From: Phycisphaerae bacterium
Lineage (GTDB): Bacteria > Planctomycetota > Phycisphaerae > UBA1845 > PWPN01
Direction: 5' to 3'
DNA: 64,000 nt
Assembly (NCBI GenBank): GCA_030372985.1
Contig: JAUCQB010000213.1
Location: 40,686-104,685 of the forward strand
Shown here: positions 56,980 through 64,000 of the stretch, one piece after another
Layout of the letters: every line of letters starts with the position of its first letter
Position numbering within the stretch: position 1 is the first letter of the stretch
The notes under the pieces: generated by a model
Told to the model about the DNA's origin: nothing
What the model saw: only the letters and a program-made list of their open reading frames with translations
Databases searched by the model: none
Made by a program: the position numbers and the translations under genes

Positions 56980-58385
56980 TGGTCGGCGCGAAGCATCGCC
57001 GACGGCTCGCCGGGCGGCAGAACCTCGGGAAGATTCGGGCGATGCGGCCGAATGGGGAACTGGAAATGGCCATTTGGAAACCGAGACAGCTTGTGGCACG
57101 GGGTGTTGCCGGCGCACATCGTCGGGTTCGGCACGGCCGTCGCGGTGTGATGTTGCTTGAAGTCATGGTCGCACTCGGCCTGCTGGTATTCGGTCTGGCG
57201 ATTGTCGGCTTGCAGATCGACACGGGTCTGAAGATCGCCAAGACCAATCGGCTCTACACCCAGGCGATGATGCTCGTGGACAGCAAGCTGTCCGAGGTCG
57301 AGGCCGGCGTCATCCAGCCGGACATGCTTGAGCGCGAGGTCAAAGGCGATTTTGGCATCATCTACCCCGGCTTCACCTGGCGCATCGAGATCGAGCCCAC
57401 CGAGATCGAAGGTTTCTACATGGCGAAGATCGAGATCGGTTATTGTGAAAACGCCGTGGAGTCACAGATCAACGATCCGATGATGGAAATCGACATCGAG
57501 GATTCCGACACCGTTATCGTGCGAACGGCCTACCGGTTGTTTCCCGAGCCCGCGGACATCAATCTGGAACGTGACTACGGTCTGAGCCAGGAGGACATGG
57601 ACGCATTGCTGGCCGACCTCGAGGGTGTTGATCCCATGGGTGAGGGGGCGGGTGGTGGCGGCGGTGCGGGTGGTGGTGGCGGCGGCGGTGCCGGTGGTGG
57701 TGGAGCGGGTGGCGGTTCCGGCGGCGGCGGTGGTGCCGGTGGTGGTGGGGCTCTGCCCGGCGGATTGAGCCAGTCGGAACTGGCCGAGCTGGTCAAAATG
57801 TTGCTGGAAATGTCGGAATCGGGGAGTTTTGATCCGCGGATGCTGACCCAGTTGCCGGAGGAACAGTTCATGGCCCTGGCCGAAATCCTGGAGACGATGG
57901 GTATCGGCCGAGGCAACATGTCACAGTTGAAGGATATGTATCAGGGGAGTGCCGGCGGTCGACCCGGTCTGAGCCGCGTGGGTGAGGCCCGCCGTGGTTT
58001 TGGACGAGCGGGCGGGCGTAGCGGTGAAGGCACCGCAGAAGGCGGAAACCTCGGTGAGGGCGACCAGCCTGCGGCCGGCCAGAGTCCTCCTGGCGGTGGA
58101 CCCCGCGGCAATGTGAGTGACAGGTCGGGCGGGCCCGGCACCGGTGGAAGAGGCGGAGCAGGCGGCCGTCAGCCGGGAGTCGGCAATCGCAGGCCGGGCG
58201 GTGGAACCCAGCCGCCTGGCGGCGTCGATCGGCCCGCCGGTCCTGGCGGGCAACAGAATCCGTCAGGGCGGTCGGGTAACTCGGGGAGAGGGAACAATCC
58301 GAGAAACCGAGGCGACCGCAATAACACGCCTGGTGCCTCGGCACCACGGGATGTGAATCAGCCGTATCCGAGCGTGGGACACTGA
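56976..58385 (+). CDS. Minor pseudopilin, GspI-like, with long Gly-rich tail
   Basis: 469 residues against 120-130 for ordinary GspI. A 58-residue basic leader precedes the prepilin site HGRRG|VMLLEVMVALGLLVFG (Glu +5). The GspI core (TNRLYTQAMMLVDSKLSEVE, FTWRIEIEPTEIEGFYMAKI) ends near residue 190. After it come a Gly-rich run (~225-265), a helical island (LAELVKMLLEMSESGSF, MALAEILETMGIGRGNMS) and ~140 residues of Gly/Arg/Pro/Asn-rich sequence. The tail is unlike any known GspI and may be an exposed extension or extracellular adhesin-like region. Confidence 0.8.
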   Translation: MMVGAKHRRRLAGRQNLGKIRAMRPNGELEMAIWKPRQLVARGVAGAHRRVRHGRRGVMLLEVMVALGLLVFGLAIVGLQIDTGLKIAKTNRLYTQAMMLVDSKLSEVEAGVIQPDMLEREVKGDFGIIYPGFTWRIEIEPTEIEGFYMAKIEIGYCENAVESQINDPMMEIDIEDSDTVIVRTAYRLFPEPADINLERDYGLSQEDMDALLADLEGVDPMGEGAGGGGGAGGGGGGGAGGGGAGGGSGGGGGAGGGGALPGGLSQSELAELVKMLLEMSESGSFDPRMLTQLPEEQFMALAEILETMGIGRGNMSQLKDMYQGSAGGRPGLSRVGEARRGFGRAGGRSGEGTAEGGNLGEGDQPAAGQSPPGGGPRGNVSDRSGGPGTGGRGGAGGRQPGVGNRRPGGGTQPPGGVDRPAGPGGQQNPSGRSGNSGRGNNPRNRGDRNNTPGASAPRDVNQPYPSVGH

Positions 58386-58651
58386 GATTGCAGATTGCGA
58401 ATTGCAGATTTCAGATTGCGAATGGCGGACGGCGGATTGCGGATGGCAGATTGAAGATGGATGGGGAATTGCGGATTGCGTTGGGGGTCGGAGATTTCAG
58501 ATCTGAAATCTGAGATTTCAGATTTGAGATTGGAGATTTGAGATCTCAGATTCGAGATTGGAGATTTGAGATCTCAGATTCGAGATTGCAGATTTGAGAT
58601 TTCAGATTGCAGATTTGAGATTTCAGATTGCAGATTTGAGATTTCGTCCAC
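58384..58651. repeat. Large heptamer tandem array
   Basis: About 265 bp of 7-bp units such as GATTTGA, GATTTCA, GATTGCA and variants. Higher-order copies are exact: a 28-bp unit twice (58526-58553 and 58554-58581), then a 21-bp unit nearly three times to 58651. It fills the gap between the gspI-like and gspJ-like genes, starting at the gspI stop. Since 21 is a multiple of three, the frame stays open through it and would add a repetitive D-C-R-F-E-I-S leader to GspJ, which I take as artefact. Confidence 0.9.
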
Positions 58652-58661
58652 TGGACCCCAG

Positions 58662-59696
58662 ATGGCGGGACGCATGAGCGCGTTGTTCGACAATACGAAG
58701 CGAGCATTCCGGGCGAAGGCCATCGCCCATGCGTCGCGCTGCGCCGCGGCGGGTCTGTTCGGCGCGAGATCGCTTGCCGGGGCGCGTTCGGCCCGGGTCG
58801 CGTGCCGCCGGGGCGTGACGCTGCTGGAAGTCCTGCTGTCCCTGACGCTGATCGTCCTGATGATGTCCGGCATTTTCGGTTTCTATAACACCGTCCTGCG
58901 GGTCCGGCAGGAGGGCTCGGTTCTGGCCCAGGACGTCCTGCTCACGCGGGCGATTCTCGATCGGATTGCCGACGAGATTCGCCATGCCACGGACATTGTT
59001 CCGGGCGACGGAATCGGTTTCCGCGGCGACCGGAACACCATCACGATCATGTTGAGTCGAATGACGGAGAACTACGCGTACATCGAGTACGACGATACGG
59101 TGATCGAAAACATGCCCGCGCCGCAGCTCGATCTGATCCGCGTCAAATACGAGTTGCGCGAGGATCCGGAAGAGGTCGACGACGAAGAAGGTCTGCCGAT
59201 CGTCTACGGCCTGTTTCGTTCGGAGCAGAAGGTCTTCGACCCGAACCCGGAGGTTGTCGTTGAGCTGGACACCGATCTCGGCGGCGAGCAGGAGGTGGAG
59301 GATCTGCCCATTGAGACCGCCCCGGTCACGACCGAGCTGTACGCTCCGGAGATCAAGTACCTGCGGTTTCAGTATTTCGACGGGATGCAGTGGCTCGACC
59401 AATGGCAGACGGTCGATGAGTTCGGCGGTATCGACATGGGCAAGGCGGCCGCGACCGGAAAGGCGAGCTATGCCCTGCCGCAGGCGGTGATGATCACCAT
59501 CGGGCGGGTCCGGGCGACCCGGGAGGAACTGGAGCTGACCAAGCAGGGCTCGGAAGAGGAAGAGGAGGACGAGATCCATCATCCGGACCGCTTCACCATC
59601 GTGGTTCACGTGCTGCAGTCGGACCCGTCGCTGATCACCTCGCGGAAGTTCGGCGTGGCGGACCAGCTCGGCCGTTCGTCGGAGGGCCTGGAATGA
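58662..59696 (+). CDS. Minor pseudopilin, GspJ-like
   Basis: 344 residues from the ATG at 58662; an ATG at 58674 is equally possible, and neither has a strong ribosome site. The prepilin site is CRRG|VTLLEVLLSLTLIVLMM (Glu +5) after a long basic leader. GspJ-like features follow: FGFYNTVLRVRQEGSVLAQD, TRAILDRIADEIRHATD and a C-terminal QAVMITIGRVRATREELEL. Acidic linkers lie near residues 155 and 300. Upstream lies the heptamer array, which has displaced any closer coupling with gspI. It overlaps gspK by 4 nt. Confidence 0.82.
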   Translation: MAGRMSALFDNTKRAFRAKAIAHASRCAAAGLFGARSLAGARSARVACRRGVTLLEVLLSLTLIVLMMSGIFGFYNTVLRVRQEGSVLAQDVLLTRAILDRIADEIRHATDIVPGDGIGFRGDRNTITIMLSRMTENYAYIEYDDTVIENMPAPQLDLIRVKYELREDPEEVDDEEGLPIVYGLFRSEQKVFDPNPEVVVELDTDLGGEQEVEDLPIETAPVTTELYAPEIKYLRFQYFDGMQWLDQWQTVDEFGGIDMGKAAATGKASYALPQAVMITIGRVRATREELELTKQGSEEEEEDEIHHPDRFTIVVHVLQSDPSLITSRKFGVADQLGRSSEGLE

Positions 59697-61729
59697 TGCG
59701 GCGCCGCGGAATCGTGCTCATCGTGGTGCTGGCGATCATCGCCGTGCTCGGCGTGCTGGCGGGGACGTTTGCCTTCCGCATGAACGCCGAGCTGGCGGCG
59801 GTGAAGGCGTCACAGGACCTGCAACAGGCCCGGCTGGCGGCGCAATCGGGCATCGATCGAATGATCCACGTCTTGCGCACCGGCCGCACCAACGTGGACA
59901 TGTGGTACGACAACCCGGACGATTTCCGGCGGGTGCCCGTCTGGGTCGAAGGCGACGAGACGCTCTCGGCCAGCCCTTGGGAGAAGGACACGATTCCGGG
60001 GGTGGATGCGTGGAGGTACAGCATCGTCTCTTATCGCGACACCGGTCCCAGCACCGAGGACGTCAAGATGCGATATGGCCTCACTGATGAGGCCGGCAAG
60101 ATCAATATCGCCAACCTGGCAAACAGGGCCTTGCGGGCCCAGGTCCTGAGCCTCCTCGACCAGTTGCAGGAGCAGGTCCGGCGCGACAACCTGCTTCCGG
60201 AAATGCTCGCCGATTCGCTGATCGACTGGCAGGACGACGATGATGAGCCCGTTTCCACGAACGGGGCCGAGAATGAGTACTATTACACCCACCGCAACCC
60301 GCGCTACCGGGCCAAGAATCGCCTGCTGCAGTCGATTGACGAACTGCTCATGATCCGCGGTTTCGATGGGCTGGTGCTCTACGGCGAGGATGCCAATCGC
60401 AACGGCTACCTGGATGCCAACGAGGACGACGGGGGCAACGAGATCGACATTTTTCCTCCCGACAACGGCGATGGCAAGCTTTATCGCGGGCTGCTGCCTT
60501 ACATCACCGTGTTTTCATGGGACTGGAACACCGCGACGGACAACAAGCCGAAGATCCCGCTCAACTCGGTTTCGATGGAGATGCTCGAGCAGCCGCAGTT
60601 CCAGTACCTGACGCTGGAGATTCGCCCCGAGGTCATCGACTTCATCGCTCAGGCCAGGCAGCGGGGCTACGAGTTCCGCTCGGTCGGAGAGCTCCTGGGT
60701 CTGGAGGTGTATGAGAACGGCAAGTCGAACTACACCAAGGCCTGGAGGGAATACGACGAACTGATCGATTACCTCAACGAAGACCGCAAAGACACGGGCG
60801 AGGACGAGAGCGAAGGTGAAGGCGGGGGAGGCAATGAGAACGCTGGCGGAGGTGGCGGGGGCAGCCGGGGCGGCGATGCTGGCGGGGGTGGGAACTCGTT
60901 CGACGACCGGAACGGCGACGAGCAGGGTGACGAGAATGACGAGGCGGCGGACAAGAACGATCGTCGCCAGCAAAGCGCCCGGCCCGACAGGGGCGACCGG
61001 TCGAACGCCGACGAGGAAGCTGTGGGTAGTGAGGGTGAGGGCGACGCCGGAGGCAACGCCAACCAGGACAACCAGGGTGAGCGTGGCGACAGGCGTGCAG
61101 GCGATCGCGGCCCCCGCGGTGACAATCGCGATGGTCGCCCGGACAGGCCCAGGAGTTGGAGCGATCAGCAACGGGACCGGAGCGAGCGACGACGAAATCG
61201 AGGGCCCCAGGCTACGATGCCGGGTGACCAGGATGAAGATGAATTGGTCGGCACCCCGCTGCCCAACCCCGTCACCGCCGCGGATATGATCGCGATTTGT
61301 GATCGTTTCACGGTAGTGGAGACGGCGCCGGTCATCCCGGGCCTGATCAACGTCAACACGGCCTCTGCGATCGTGCTGCAGACGATTCCGGGGATTTCAC
61401 CCGAGCAGGCCGCCGCCATCGTTGCTCAGCGGGAGCAGATCAGCGGCGATCAGAAGACAAGCATCGGCTGGCTGGTGGCCAACAGCGTCCTGGATGCCGA
61501 GACATTTGCGCTCGTTTCCAATATGCTGACCACGCGATCGATCCAGTTCGGCGCGGATGTGATCGGCTTCGCGGACCACACCGGGACGTTCAAGCGATTC
61601 GAGGTGGTGGTCGAAATGCGGGGGCACCTGGCCCAGATCGTGTATTTCAGGGACATCAGCTCGCTGGGAGCCGGCTACCCGGTGTGGAACGACGAACAAG
61701 GCGAAGGATTGTCTTATGACGATCTTTGA
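59693..61729 (+). CDS. gspK: Minor pseudopilin GspK-like with low-complexity insert
   Basis: 678 residues, about twice the usual GspK. The N-terminus RRRG|IVLIVVLAIIAVLGVLAG lacks Glu at +5, as is normal for GspK, the tip-initiating pseudopilin. The GspK domain follows (RLAAQSGIDRMIHVLRTGR, YGLTDEAGKINIANLA, LADSLIDWQDDDDEP). Residues ~365-510 are a Gly/Asp/Arg/Asn-rich unstructured insert. The C-terminal part has a helix-hairpin-helix of the GspK/ComEA type (INVNTASAIVLQTIPGIS, EQAAAIVAQRE). The insert has the same style as the tail of GspI, so the tip complex seems specially elaborated. Confidence 0.85.
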   Translation: MMRRRGIVLIVVLAIIAVLGVLAGTFAFRMNAELAAVKASQDLQQARLAAQSGIDRMIHVLRTGRTNVDMWYDNPDDFRRVPVWVEGDETLSASPWEKDTIPGVDAWRYSIVSYRDTGPSTEDVKMRYGLTDEAGKINIANLANRALRAQVLSLLDQLQEQVRRDNLLPEMLADSLIDWQDDDDEPVSTNGAENEYYYTHRNPRYRAKNRLLQSIDELLMIRGFDGLVLYGEDANRNGYLDANEDDGGNEIDIFPPDNGDGKLYRGLLPYITVFSWDWNTATDNKPKIPLNSVSMEMLEQPQFQYLTLEIRPEVIDFIAQARQRGYEFRSVGELLGLEVYENGKSNYTKAWREYDELIDYLNEDRKDTGEDESEGEGGGGNENAGGGGGGSRGGDAGGGGNSFDDRNGDEQGDENDEAADKNDRRQQSARPDRGDRSNADEEAVGSEGEGDAGGNANQDNQGERGDRRAGDRGPRGDNRDGRPDRPRSWSDQQRDRSERRRNRGPQATMPGDQDEDELVGTPLPNPVTAADMIAICDRFTVVETAPVIPGLINVNTASAIVLQTIPGISPEQAAAIVAQREQISGDQKTSIGWLVANSVLDAETFALVSNMLTTRSIQFGADVIGFADHTGTFKRFEVVVEMRGHLAQIVYFRDISSLGAGYPVWNDEQGEGLSYDDL

Positions 61730-63284
61730 TCGACCGGTGTTATGTATCGATTGGGACGAGCGCTCGCTTCGGGTGATCGAAGCGGCGTTTTCGCGGGCCG
61801 GCGTGCGCCTGCGCAAGGCGGTCCATGTGCCGCTGGGACCGGGCGTCAATGTCCGTGATCCCGCTTCGATGGGCGACTTCCTGAATCGAACCCTGCGCGA
61901 GCACCGTATTCGGGCCAAGCAGGTGCTGATCGACGTGCCCCGCCAGGATGTGATTCTCAACCTGATCACGCTGCCGAAGGGGACGCGCGATGAACTGGCG
62001 GCCATGGTTCACGTCCAAATCGCCAAGGAACTGCCCTTCAGCAAGGATCAGGCGGCGATTGACTTCGCGGTCGTTCCGGGCAACGGCGGCACAAGCTGTG
62101 ATGTGTGGGTTGCCGCCGTTCGCACCCACGTCATCGAATACTACGAGCAGACGCTCGAAGCCGCCGGCCTGACCGCCGAGCGCATCGGTCTTCGCTCCTA
62201 TGCCAGCCAGGCCGCAGTCGTCGAGGGCGGTGACGTCGCCGGCCGGACGGTCCTGGTGGACATCGGGCCGTCGATGACCGAGATCAGCGTCATCCGCGAT
62301 GCCCGTCTGGTTTACTCGCGGGCCGCTTCCGTGACCATTATGCCGGAGCCGGCTCACCCGGAAGAGCGGCGACCGCCGCCGGAGCAGACCATTCCTCTGG
62401 CCGACGATTTTCTGCCCAAGCAGGGCCCGCTGGATGGGCTGCTGATCGAGGTCAGCCGCACCATACAGGCCTACCGGGCAAGCGACGCCGGCGCGAGAAT
62501 CGACCGTATCATTCTGTCGGGAACCGGCGGGGCCGACGAGCGGGTCAGAGCGGCGTTCGAGAGCCGTTTCGGCAGCCCGACCCGGGTGTTCGAGGCTTCG
62601 CCTGCGGTCAACTGGAAGCGGATCGCAGACGTTTCGGCGGCCCCGTTCGTCGCCGCGATCGGCCTGACGTACAACCACCTGGCCGACGAAATGGAGCGGT
62701 TCGACTTCCTGCACCCCAAGGAGCCCGAAGCCGAGCGGAAGGAACGAGCCAAGCGCCGGCCGCTGGTGGCCCTGACCGCCGCCCTGTTCCTGGCGGCCGG
62801 CGTGGTAATGGCGATCCAGATGTTTCGGCAAGAACAGAAAAAGATCGACGCCGTCGCCGAGGAGCGACAACAGATTGAAAGGCAAGTCAAGGAATACGCC
62901 GATCTGGAGAAGAAACACGCCGACCTCCGCGAGTGGATGCGCAAGAACGTGGTCTGGATCGACAAGCTGAAGCTCGTGGCCGAGCATTTCGTCTCCAACG
63001 AGAAAGGCTACATCACCGAGATGGAGATTAAGGACCCCGGCGAGATGGTCATTTCGCTGGCGTCGACAGACATGTCGGTGGGCCCGCAACTGGCGGAGCA
63101 GATACGCCAGATCACCACCAGCCAGCCGGCCTCCGACGGGAAGGTTTCGACGGTGACCGAGTTCGTCACCGAGGTCGGCAAAGTGAGGCCCAATGTGAAG
63201 GACCCGAAGTACCGGTTTACCGACACCGTGACCGTGCGGGTGAAGTCGCTGGCGACCACGAAAAAAGGTCGGAGTCCTCGATGA
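61716..63284 (+). CDS. GspL/PilM-type secretion platform protein
   Basis: 522 residues, overlapping gspK by 14 nt. Residues 1-330 form a PilM/GspL actin-like fold (VLCIDWDERSLRVIEAAFSR, GRTVLVDIGPSMTEISVIRD, RIILSGTGGADERV). One membrane helix follows (LVALTAALFLAAGVVMAI, ~350-368), then a coiled coil (DAVAEERQQIERQVKEYADL, EKKHADLREWMRK) and a PilN/GspL-like periplasmic domain. It anchors the assembly ATPase to the inner membrane. PilM and PilN are separate in type IV pili; having both in one chain is the GspL form. Confidence 0.85.
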   Translation: MTIFDRPVLCIDWDERSLRVIEAAFSRAGVRLRKAVHVPLGPGVNVRDPASMGDFLNRTLREHRIRAKQVLIDVPRQDVILNLITLPKGTRDELAAMVHVQIAKELPFSKDQAAIDFAVVPGNGGTSCDVWVAAVRTHVIEYYEQTLEAAGLTAERIGLRSYASQAAVVEGGDVAGRTVLVDIGPSMTEISVIRDARLVYSRAASVTIMPEPAHPEERRPPPEQTIPLADDFLPKQGPLDGLLIEVSRTIQAYRASDAGARIDRIILSGTGGADERVRAAFESRFGSPTRVFEASPAVNWKRIADVSAAPFVAAIGLTYNHLADEMERFDFLHPKEPEAERKERAKRRPLVALTAALFLAAGVVMAIQMFRQEQKKIDAVAEERQQIERQVKEYADLEKKHADLREWMRKNVVWIDKLKLVAEHFVSNEKGYITEMEIKDPGEMVISLASTDMSVGPQLAEQIRQITTSQPASDGKVSTVTEFVTEVGKVRPNVKDPKYRFTDTVTVRVKSLATTKKGRSPR

Positions 63285-63293
63285 GATGATCGC

Positions 63294-64000
63294 ATGAATT
63301 CTCGCGAGAAGTTGCTGGTTGGGATCGTTGTGGCGATTGCGGTCGTCGGAGCCGCGTTCGGCGCTCGGCGTCTGTACGTTGACCGGGCGGACAAGTTGGC
63401 CGACACGCTCAAGTACGAGCAGAGGAAGCTGAAGGAGGCGAAGAAGAAGCTGGCTGATGCCAGGGCCAAGGAACTGGAGTGGATAGCGATCGGCCGGCAG
63501 ACGCTGTCGACCGACGTGATGAGGGCCAAGGAACGGTTTCGGGGAGAGCTGGAACGGCTCACGACCGAGTCGGGCTTCCCCGTGCCGCCGGCGCAAGTTG
63601 ACCTGGTCAGCGCCGTACCGCAGGGCAGGAACGGGCTGTTGATGCTGGTCCATCAGGTGAAGGCGGAGGGCACGATCGACCAGATCGTGGGCCTTTTGCA
63701 CCGGCTGTATCGCCAGCCTTATGTGGTGCGATGCAAGAACATCTCGCTGAAGCCAGTGATGAACAAGCCGCCTTCGACGAACGCGGCGCCGACGCCGACG
63801 GGGCGGCTGACCTTGTCGATGTCGGTGGAGACGCCGATTCTTCCGAGCGACAAGCGGGTGCCGAAGGTCGAGACGGCCGAACTGGATGCGGACAAGCGGG
63901 TGCCGGTGGGCCGTACACTGTTGGCCAGCGTGGATGACTACCGGGGCATCAAGAAGGAGCTGTTTGAGCCTTATGTTCCCAAACCGCCCCCTCCGCCCTG
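63294..64000 (+). CDS. GspM/PilO-like protein, 3' end outside window
   Basis: The frame is open from the ATG at 63294 (9 nt after the gspL stop) to the right edge, at least 235 residues. It starts with a short cytoplasmic segment and one membrane helix (LLVGIVVAIAVVGAAFGARR), then a coiled coil (LKYEQRKLKEAKKKLADARA) and a ferredoxin-like domain (LMLVHQVKAEGTIDQIVGLL, HRLYRQPYVVRCKNISLKPV). That architecture is GspM/PilO. The visible end turns Pro-rich (EPYVPKPPPPP), which could be a linker to a GspC/PilP-like domain. No ribosome site is obvious, suggesting coupling to gspL. Confidence 0.75.
   Translation, partial: MNSREKLLVGIVVAIAVVGAAFGARRLYVDRADKLADTLKYEQRKLKEAKKKLADARAKELEWIAIGRQTLSTDVMRAKERFRGELERLTTESGFPVPPAQVDLVSAVPQGRNGLLMLVHQVKAEGTIDQIVGLLHRLYRQPYVVRCKNISLKPVMNKPPSTNAAPTPTGRLTLSMSVETPILPSDKRVPKVETAELDADKRVPVGRTLLASVDDYRGIKKELFEPYVPKPPPPP

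Noticed and set aside
58384..58651. CRISPR array
   Set aside because: The 21- and 28-bp units are head-to-tail without unique spacers and reduce to 7-bp units; no cas genes nearby.
58566..58661. N-terminal extension of GspJ encoded by the heptamer array
   Set aside because: It would give a repetitive D-C-R-F-E-I-S leader before the prepilin leader; downstream ATGs give a normal protein.
61740..63701. 653-codon minus-strand frame opposite the GspL-like gene
   Set aside because: Antisense to an operon gene that overlaps its neighbours; no motifs.

Overview
The window is GC-rich DNA that most likely comes from a planctomycete, probably of the Phycisphaerae or a nearby class. The sequence signs are secreted proteins with dockerin-like D-x-D-x-D-G ends, formylglycine sulfatases, GH127, DUF4838, GHL10 and ceramidase-like exported enzymes, many lipoproteins, a prepilin-like protein with a C-terminal 'FDGHVEW' tail, VCBS and thrombospondin type 3 repeats, and several Gfo/Idh/MocA oxidoreductases. 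No rRNA gene, CRISPR array or intact transposase was seen. The taxonomic call is inference from gene content.

Layout. 1-10.3 kb: the 3' end of a dockerin-like secreted protein, a membrane TPR protein, a LacI-type regulator and, divergent from it, a giant secreted protein of about 2,007 residues that looks like two glycosidases in one chain. 10.5-11.9 kb: a decayed segment around tRNA-Lys(CTT), with a frameshifted, truncated tyrosine recombinase directly downstream of the tRNA and broken small ORFs on the other side, which reads as the scar of an integrated element. 11.9-20.1 kb: a secreted protein, an enolase-superfamily enzyme, a Gfo/Idh oxidoreductase, a YjfB-like protein, a sulfatase remnant with an internal deletion, mscL, an intact sulfatase, a pair of membrane TPR-like proteins and a DUF2061 protein.

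20.2-28.9 kb is a compact assimilatory sulfur locus on the minus strand. It holds cysteine synthase, cystathionine gamma-synthase/O-acetylhomoserine sulfhydrylase, a siroheme synthase, an APS/PAPS reductase and a 1,116-residue fusion of sulfite reductase, a GltD-like NAD(P)H module and ferredoxin. A divergent Rrf2/CymR-like regulator gene lies at the promoter end. A sigma70-like promoter and a 28-bp imperfect palindrome sit between regulator and operon. Unusually, both halves of the sulfite reductase carry a complete C-x5-C...C-x3-C set, which suggests two siroheme centres in one chain.

29-54 kb holds mostly single genes: a class III aminotransferase-like protein that has lost its catalytic lysine, malate dehydrogenase, an esterase lipoprotein, hslV without hslU, a polysaccharide-degradation run (ceramidase-like, DUF4838, GH127), rtcA, a CBS protein, a second Gfo/Idh enzyme followed closely by hemE, a prepilin-like protein, a VCBS lipoprotein, a GHL10 lipoprotein, a thrombospondin type 3 protein, trpG/pabA and an alpha/beta-hydrolase. 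Several intergenic regions carry arrays of 7-bp tandem repeats and a roughly 100-bp element with inverted ends.

54.1-64 kb is a type II secretion/pseudopilin operon (gspF-G-H-I-J-K-L and a partial M-like gene), mostly overlapping or tightly spaced, preceded by a good promoter and a structured leader of about 190 nt. GspI and GspK carry long Gly/Asp/Arg-rich low-complexity extensions. No gspE or gspD is in view. The operon runs off the right edge.
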